From positions 151,528,001 to 151,592,000 of the forward strand of contig JBITNC010000001.1 of the NCBI GenBank assembly GCA_050084985.1: 64,000 nucleotides of DNA, read 5' to 3'. Shown one piece after another: positions 58,620 through 64,000 of this stretch. The notes beneath the pieces are model-generated. The model was not told where the DNA came from. It searched no databases and worked only from the letters and a program-made list of their open reading frames with translations. A program made the translations under genes and the position numbers. Position 1 is the first letter of the stretch; each line of letters begins with the position of its first letter. The DNA is from Nageia nagi. Its lineage: Eukaryota; Pinophyta.

Positions 58620-58955
58620 TCTTGATAGAAACGTTTTATTATTGAAAATATTGTTTATGATTTTTTTTGTAAATTTGCTGCCCTTTTTTGTATCTATTTG
58701 TCCTTTTCTGTAGCACATAAGACTACATTTTGAAATGGCATTCTTAAAAAAAATTAGCAAGCTTTTCAATGCATCCATTTTGGGGCATACTGCAATTCCA
58801 TCGAGGCATTTAGTCAAATGGTTCGCAGTCCCTTATTTGAGTTCGCCATATTTGAAACTATGTTCGCACCCTGCATTTTTGTTAAACAATTCCCATGCAT
58901 TTTTAATACTTCCATATTTTTTCTACACGTCTACGAACGCATTCATCATCTAACA
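58620..58955 (-). pseudogene. PPR pseudogene fragment
   Basis: On the minus strand NAFVDV-KKYGSIKNAWELFN (~58880-58945) matches the PPR repeat NALVDMYAKCGSIENARELF almost position by position. After ~100 bp a second repeat reads QNGCIEK-ANFF and MPFQNVVLCAT (~58695-58780), matching CGxIEKAxxFFxxMPxxNVVxWxT. Frames shift between and within repeats. This fragment is unrelated in position to the PPR-DYW relic at 32-41 kb and may be a different family member. Confidence 0.75.
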
Positions 58956-60515
58956 CCGTGATAGAAATTTATTTTTAAATATTCAATGGTGTATGTAAAC
59001 ATTATCACAAATCTCCTAATTGGATGCACATTTTGAGGATGATGGGAAAGGTGAGTAGATATCTGTTCGTGCAGTTGTTTGATACATTTGGTGAAGGAGT
59101 GTCACTATGGGAGATAAGAAGTTTTAACAATTAAGGAAAAGTTAACTCCAAGGAAATAATACAATGGTTCTTTAGTGTATTGTGAGACACTATATGTTTA
59201 CCTTTTTAATAGATAATGAGTAAGTGTGAGTTGGAAATGTTATTCCTTCTCAAAATTAAATGGGAAGATTTAACTTATGTTCATTGCCAAGAATATGTGG
59301 AGTGTTGATTAGTTTTTATGTATGCATTTTTGTTCAAAGTTGAGAAAGGGTATTATTTTCTTGGTTGAGTGTATTGAAAGCATATCTAGTGATTTCATAA
59401 AAATGTTAATATTCTCCTAAGGGTTAAGTAAAGTAGGTGATTTTATTTGAGTCGAGTTGTAGGGTATTTGAAATAGAATAATAGTATGCTTATTTTTGTA
59501 TATTTTCAAAAATTGTACGTTACAACAAGAAAGACTATAGTTTTTAGTTATGTCTTGAAATTAAATATGATATTGTATTTTATATTTAATTGGATGAATT
59601 ATGGTTATAGTTAAAATGAGATTAAGTAAATGTTATATAATTGATATTATAATATTTACCTCTATGTATTTAAAATTATAAATGAAGTTTATAATTATAA
59701 GAATGAGAGAAAATAAATTTATCTTTGGTTTTCGTAAAGTATGGAGTTAGCATAATTACAAATATGAATAGATTTATATCTCAAAGATTCTTGAAGTTGT
59801 AGAATGAACATTGAGTAGGTTTTCAAACAATGATCACATAGGATTGCAAATATAATTTTATAGCATATTTTTCTTAAGATATTGAAAAATTTAGTAAGTG
59901 AAATGAAATGTATTGCAGCATATTGAACACAAGTCCTAAACTAGCCTCCACAACATAGAAAGTATGTTGTGCAAAAATCATAGTTCATTTTGAATATGCC
60001 ATGCTTATGATTTTCTATGAGATTAGTTTCAAGACCAGGATCTACAAGTATTGGTAGAATTAAGTGAAATATATGCATCATTGACTAAATATTGTAATGA
60101 TTAAATAATGATTTAATATGATTATGTTATAAGGTAAGTTATTGTAATCAAATAAGTGATAGACCAAACGTGGTTAGTTAAAACTGAATAATTATTTGAT
60201 ATGGTGACCAACTAATGACTTGTTTTGTATTTATTAAAATATTTTTAATATGTGGTATTAAGATTTGCTTTGATGTCCTGGTAAATAAAGGACAAGAAGT
60301 CTCCTTAGCATGGGCAGGTTGCTGAATGAAGATAGTCCTCTTTTTGTATATTGATGGTACATGAATCTAAGGGTCGAGTAGGATCTCGATTCATGGTATG
60401 TAAGGACTTATGTAGTTTACTTAATTATTTTTGTTGATCAAGAATCAATTTTACTATATACTTGGTTGTAGTTTTGTCTCAACATACCAATATTAATGAA
60501 AACCAAATATAAATA
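58956..60515. other. AT-rich spacer
   Basis: About 1.6 kb without recognisable coding or repeat structure on either strand. Confidence 0.45.
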
Positions 60516-61292
60516 TGTTAGGATTCATTATATAAAATATAGTTGACAAATTAATCTACTTTAAACCAAAAGAAAAATTAAGCAAACATGATCATGCAAG
60601 AGAAGATAAACATGTAATGTGGTTCACCCAATGTAGGCTACATCCATGGAGAATATCCAGTCCTTTGATTAATCAGTCCAAAGCCACTAATAAATACAAC
60701 CAAACCATTGTACCTTTCTCTTTGGTTATTACAAGGAATCCTTAATACAACAAGGTCTCTCACAAGGATTTACCTCATCTTCATATTTCTCACACTTATG
60801 CAAATTAACAACTACATTCACCATTACCCAATTTCATAAGATCTTAATATATTTATAGAGATCCATATAATCTTATTTTTAGTACAAACTAGAGTAATTT
60901 TACACCTCTAAAATTTTCCTCCCCATGCAAACTCATGTTTACAACCTTAGAATAGCTAAACACTAAGTTTTGTGCATCAAAATAGAGTTTATACATCTAT
61001 GTAGTCATAATCACCCATCATCAGGTCAAAAACTATTGATCTTACCTCAACATGAATATAGGCATTTCTTGGTATTCCCCTAGGAGGCCAACTATTGATC
61101 AGTCAGTTGATTTGTGATCTTCTAGTCGATTAGGATTGGTTGATCGGTTGAGTGACTGGTGATCTTTCATTCAACTAACACTATCTAATCTTCTAATCAA
61201 TTAGCATTATCTAATTTACCATGGACATGTCTATTACAAAATAAAGATATGAAAATGTAACTTAGCCCAAAAATTAGGCTCCATTCCTAACA
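60516..61292 (-). repeat. 3' LTR of element C (777 bp)
   Basis: Minus-strand sequence starts TGTTAGGAATGGAGCC and ends GAATCCTAACA. It matches 63222-63996. TATAAATA lies at 60850-60857 on the minus strand. 61080-61220 carries a cluster of ~30 bp degenerate repeats (TCGATTAGGAT, TCAACTAACACTATCTAAT, TCAATTAGCATTATCTAAT). Confidence 0.93.
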
Positions 61293-61302
61293 ATCTCCCA
61301 CT
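61293..61302 (-). other. polypurine tract of element C
   Basis: On the minus strand AAGTGGGAGAT directly precedes the LTR. Confidence 0.85.
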
Positions 61303-62964
61303 TGAAGATAGATTCCCTACAACACTTTGCAGCCTTAGATTTGGATATTCTCATCTTGATTTATTACTCCTTGAAATTAATCAAAAATCATTAATTCCTC
61401 CTTTACAACCACCTTTGAATTCACCTTTTATAACATGTCTCTTATCACTTCTTCACTTTGATGTTTCATGAATCTTAATCGACTCACACCTCCCACTTCA
61501 TGGATCATAATACCTTCTTATGCAAATGCTTTTATTTCAATCATTTCCTTGTACAACTCTTTTACCTTTGCTTTCATCTTGCATACATGCACACCATGCA
61601 AACCTTCCATACCTATAAGTATCTTATTCATCCCAATGTCCCACTCCTTCATGGTTTCCATTTGTATAAAATATTCACCTCCATCAACATACAACACATG
61701 AATTTATGGGGAAGTAATTGTTGACCCTTTTACATCTTTCAACATCCCTTAGTGGAATTCCTTGTTCTTGATGTTGAAAATATTTTCACATTTGTTATCC
61801 ACATCTTTTTCTTGTCCTTGGAAAAACTCTTTCCATCCTTAAGGAATTTTTCCCTCCTTTCCTTTTTACCAAACCCTAATTCACCATTTTTCACATATGC
61901 AAGCTTTTGTGATGTCTTATATTTACATTGTCCATTTTGCAATTATTAATGAAAGGAAATAAGTAAGCATAGCAATAATCTTACCTTTTACAACAATCAT
62001 GGAATCCTTTAACACCTTCCATTGTTGATTTTTGAATGCAATCATATATCCCTTAACATCAAGTTTACTTGTCAAAATGATATTCCTCTTCAAATCAAGG
62101 ATGTGCCTCACCTCCTTGAGCACCCACCAATCCTGTTAGGCAACTTGATCTTGAATTTTCAAATAACAATTATTATCATGCATGGTTGATCATTACCCAA
62201 CTTAACCTATCCAAAATCCCCTTTAACATATCTATAAAATAACCCTTATGAGAAGTTGCATGAAAAGAAGCACTTGAATATGTAACCCAATATTCATTAT
62301 GTATATCAATGGATAATATTAAATCATCTTGTAAAATCTCACTAGCCATATTAGCCTCATGATTCTTACCTTCATTTCCCTCTTTTTTATCCATCTTCTT
62401 AAACCAATAATTCCTTTTGAGATGTCCCTTCTTCCCACAATACCAACACTCCATATTACCTTCTTATTTGGAGTTAACTTCTACTCTTCCTTGATTTTGA
62501 TTTCTGCGTCCCTCCCTCTATCTTCCCTTATTCTCAAAACGTAGTGCACTAGGATATCAATTATTTTCCTTATGATTTTTCTCTATATGTCCTCACTAAG
62601 GAAGATGTCAATTACATCATTAGATACTAACTTGTTAGAATATGAAGAAGAGTTACTAACCTCCATCACCAAGTTGTTCTAGTTATCTGATAATGAATAT
62701 GATATCAATAAGTACGTTACTTTATCATAAAAATCTAAATCCATTAAATGTAACTAGTTAGTAACAATATTAAAAGCATTCAAGTGGTTTGGAATGGATC
62801 CTTCTTCTACCATTTGCATAGAAAACTAAATTTTTCATGAGAAATACCTTGTTTGAGGTGGAGGTATTTTTATATACCATGTACAACTTGTTCATGACAT
62901 CCTTTATAGTATTTTCATTAGATATTTTTAAGGAAATCATTGATCCTAGGCATAACCTTGCCAT
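61303..62964 (-). pseudogene. copia gag and protease/pre-integrase region of element C
   Basis: From high to low coordinates: gag part MARLCLGSMISLKISNENTI (62770-62964); zinc knuckle CWYCGKKGHLKRNYW (62412-62454; the last Cys is Tyr); protease region WVTYSSASFHATSHKGYF (~62260-62310), where the catalytic D-SG of the usual WILDSGASFHMT is lost; then LKEVRHILDLKRNIILTSKL and GYMIAFKNQQWKVLKDSMIV (61923-62123), the pre-integrase block. Below ~61900 the reading (61500-61720) is unassigned and runs straight to the PPT. The order matches a copia pol start with the rest deleted. Confidence 0.85.
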
Positions 62965-63211
62965 ACTAATATCTTTCTATGAGGGAGATTTCAATCCTCA
63001 TCTAATATACTTGGAGGTTTTTTTATAGTATCCTTGAGCAGAAGAAAAAGATCATTCTGGTAGAAATAGTCCTTCATTTTTATATTTTAAAATTGAAAAC
63101 TTTGACATCAAAATTTTTGAACTTGAAACTCCCTTCTTCTACCATTGCTCCCACTCAATTAGAAATCCTTCAACCATTATATCAAGTGCACCAAACAAAA
63201 TATAATAGTTA

Positions 63212-63219
63212 TGATACCA
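63212..63219 (-). other. primer-binding site of element C
   Basis: Minus strand TGGTATCA, two bases after the LTR end; the following bases (TAAC) have drifted from the tRNA-Met complement. Confidence 0.8.
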
Positions 63220-63221
63220 CT

Positions 63222-63996
63222 TGTTAGGATTCAATATATAGAAATATAATTGAGCAATTAATCTAATTTCAATTGAAATAAAAATTAAATAAACAAGATC
63301 ACACAAGAGAAGACAATCATGTAACATGGTTCATCTAATGTGGGCTACATCCACAAAGAATATCCAATCCCTTAATTAATTAGTCCAAAACCACCAAGAG
63401 ATACAATCAATAGAAAAACCATTTTACCTTTCTCTTTGATTCTTACAAGGAATCATCACTAAAACAATTTCTCTCATAAGGATTTACCTCCTCTTCCTAT
63501 TTATCACACCTATGCAAATCAACAACTACATTCACCATTACCCAATTCCATAAGATCTTATGAGGTGTCATACATTTATAAAGATCTTCATAATATTATT
63601 TTTACAAATTGGAGTAATTATAAACCTTTAAATTTTTTCTCCCCATATAAATTCAAGTTCACAACCTTAGAATAGCCAAACACTAAGTTTTGTATCTCAA
63701 AATAGAGTTTACACATCTATGAAGTCGTAATTGGCCACCATTAGTCTAATTACTAATGATCTTCCCTAAACAGGGAGATTGGCACTTCTTTATCATCACG
63801 TAGGAGGATAATTATTAATCATTTTTTCAATTGGAATTGGTTAATCAACTAATTGATTGATGATCTTTCAGTTAATCGATTGGTACTATTTGATCTTTCA
63901 ATCGACTAGCACTATCTAATCTATCTTGTGCATGTCAATTACAAACAAAAAGATGAAAATGTAACTTAGCCCAAAACTTAAGCTCCATTCTTAAAT
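63222..63996 (-). repeat. 5' LTR of element C (~775 bp)
   Basis: Matches 60516-61292 throughout. Its outer end is eroded (CCATTCTTAAAT against CCATTCCTAACA), 4 bp from the window edge. Confidence 0.9.
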
Positions 63997-64000
63997 ACAT

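Larger units (their letters stand above)
60516..63996 (-). mobile_element. internally deleted Ty1/copia element C (3.5 kb)
   Basis: Two direct LTRs enclose only 1.93 kb, with PBS and PPT in place for a minus-strand element. Gag and protease/pre-integrase sequence is present; integrase, RT and RNase H are missing. The left flank is AAATA (60511-60515), and AAATA also occurs at 63993-63997, within the eroded LTR end, which would fit a target duplication. Confidence 0.85.

Overview
This is a nuclear window from a land plant, most likely a gymnosperm. That is my inference from the AT-rich, CpG-poor, intron-poor and gene-sparse sequence, the many old and nested LTR retrotransposons, and gene relics typical of large plant genomes (2-oxoglutarate dioxygenase, DYW-type PPR, importin-beta). 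No gene in the window looks intact. Every recognisable reading frame carries stops, frameshifts or deletions.

Layout. 1-3581: 5' half of a Ty3/gypsy element on the minus strand (RT, protease, gag, PBS, LTR), cut by the window edge. 4.29-5.05 kb: degenerate ~70 bp tandem repeat. 5421-5924: solo copia LTR with a perfect 5 bp target-site duplication (TSD). 7.29-8.13 kb: importin subunit beta relic (minus). 8208-10874 and 14328-16672: a tandem segmental duplication, each copy carrying a four-exon 2OG-Fe(II) dioxygenase pseudogene. Between the two copies lie a 490 bp Mutator-like inverted-repeat element (11550-12039) and a gypsy gag relic. 16.9-19.4 kb: second gypsy relic (LTR-like sequence, gag, zinc knuckle, protease) with repeats like those at 4.3 kb. 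~21.2 kb: tRNA-derived SINE candidate (minus).

21608-30321: full-length degenerate Ty1/copia element A, with both LTRs and all domains; the solo LTR at 5.4 kb belongs to this family. 32361-40005: related copia element B. Its 3' LTR is almost wholly deleted, and it sits inside a PPR-DYW pseudogene whose halves lie on either side.

42468-53283: the most unusual object. It is a ~10.8 kb candidate DNA transposon with ~30 bp terminal inverted repeats and an ATTA flank on both sides. It carries a degenerate minus-strand gene with an Asp / Asp / GHGKGEHDG pattern (a possible RNase H-fold transposase) and a converging plus-strand gene of unknown function. A second copy of its right ~860 bp lies at 55977-56839 and stops exactly where a gypsy RT frame begins, which independently fixes the element's end. 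54.5-55.0 kb: 3' end of a LINE ORF2 (minus). 58.6-58.95 kb: second PPR relic (minus). 60516-63996: internally deleted copia element C (minus), with both LTRs but only gag and protease/pre-integrase sequence between them.

The window therefore records successive insertion and decay. The only host genes are relics, and they matter mainly as markers of insertion points and of duplication. All identifications come from reading motifs by eye; no database search was possible.
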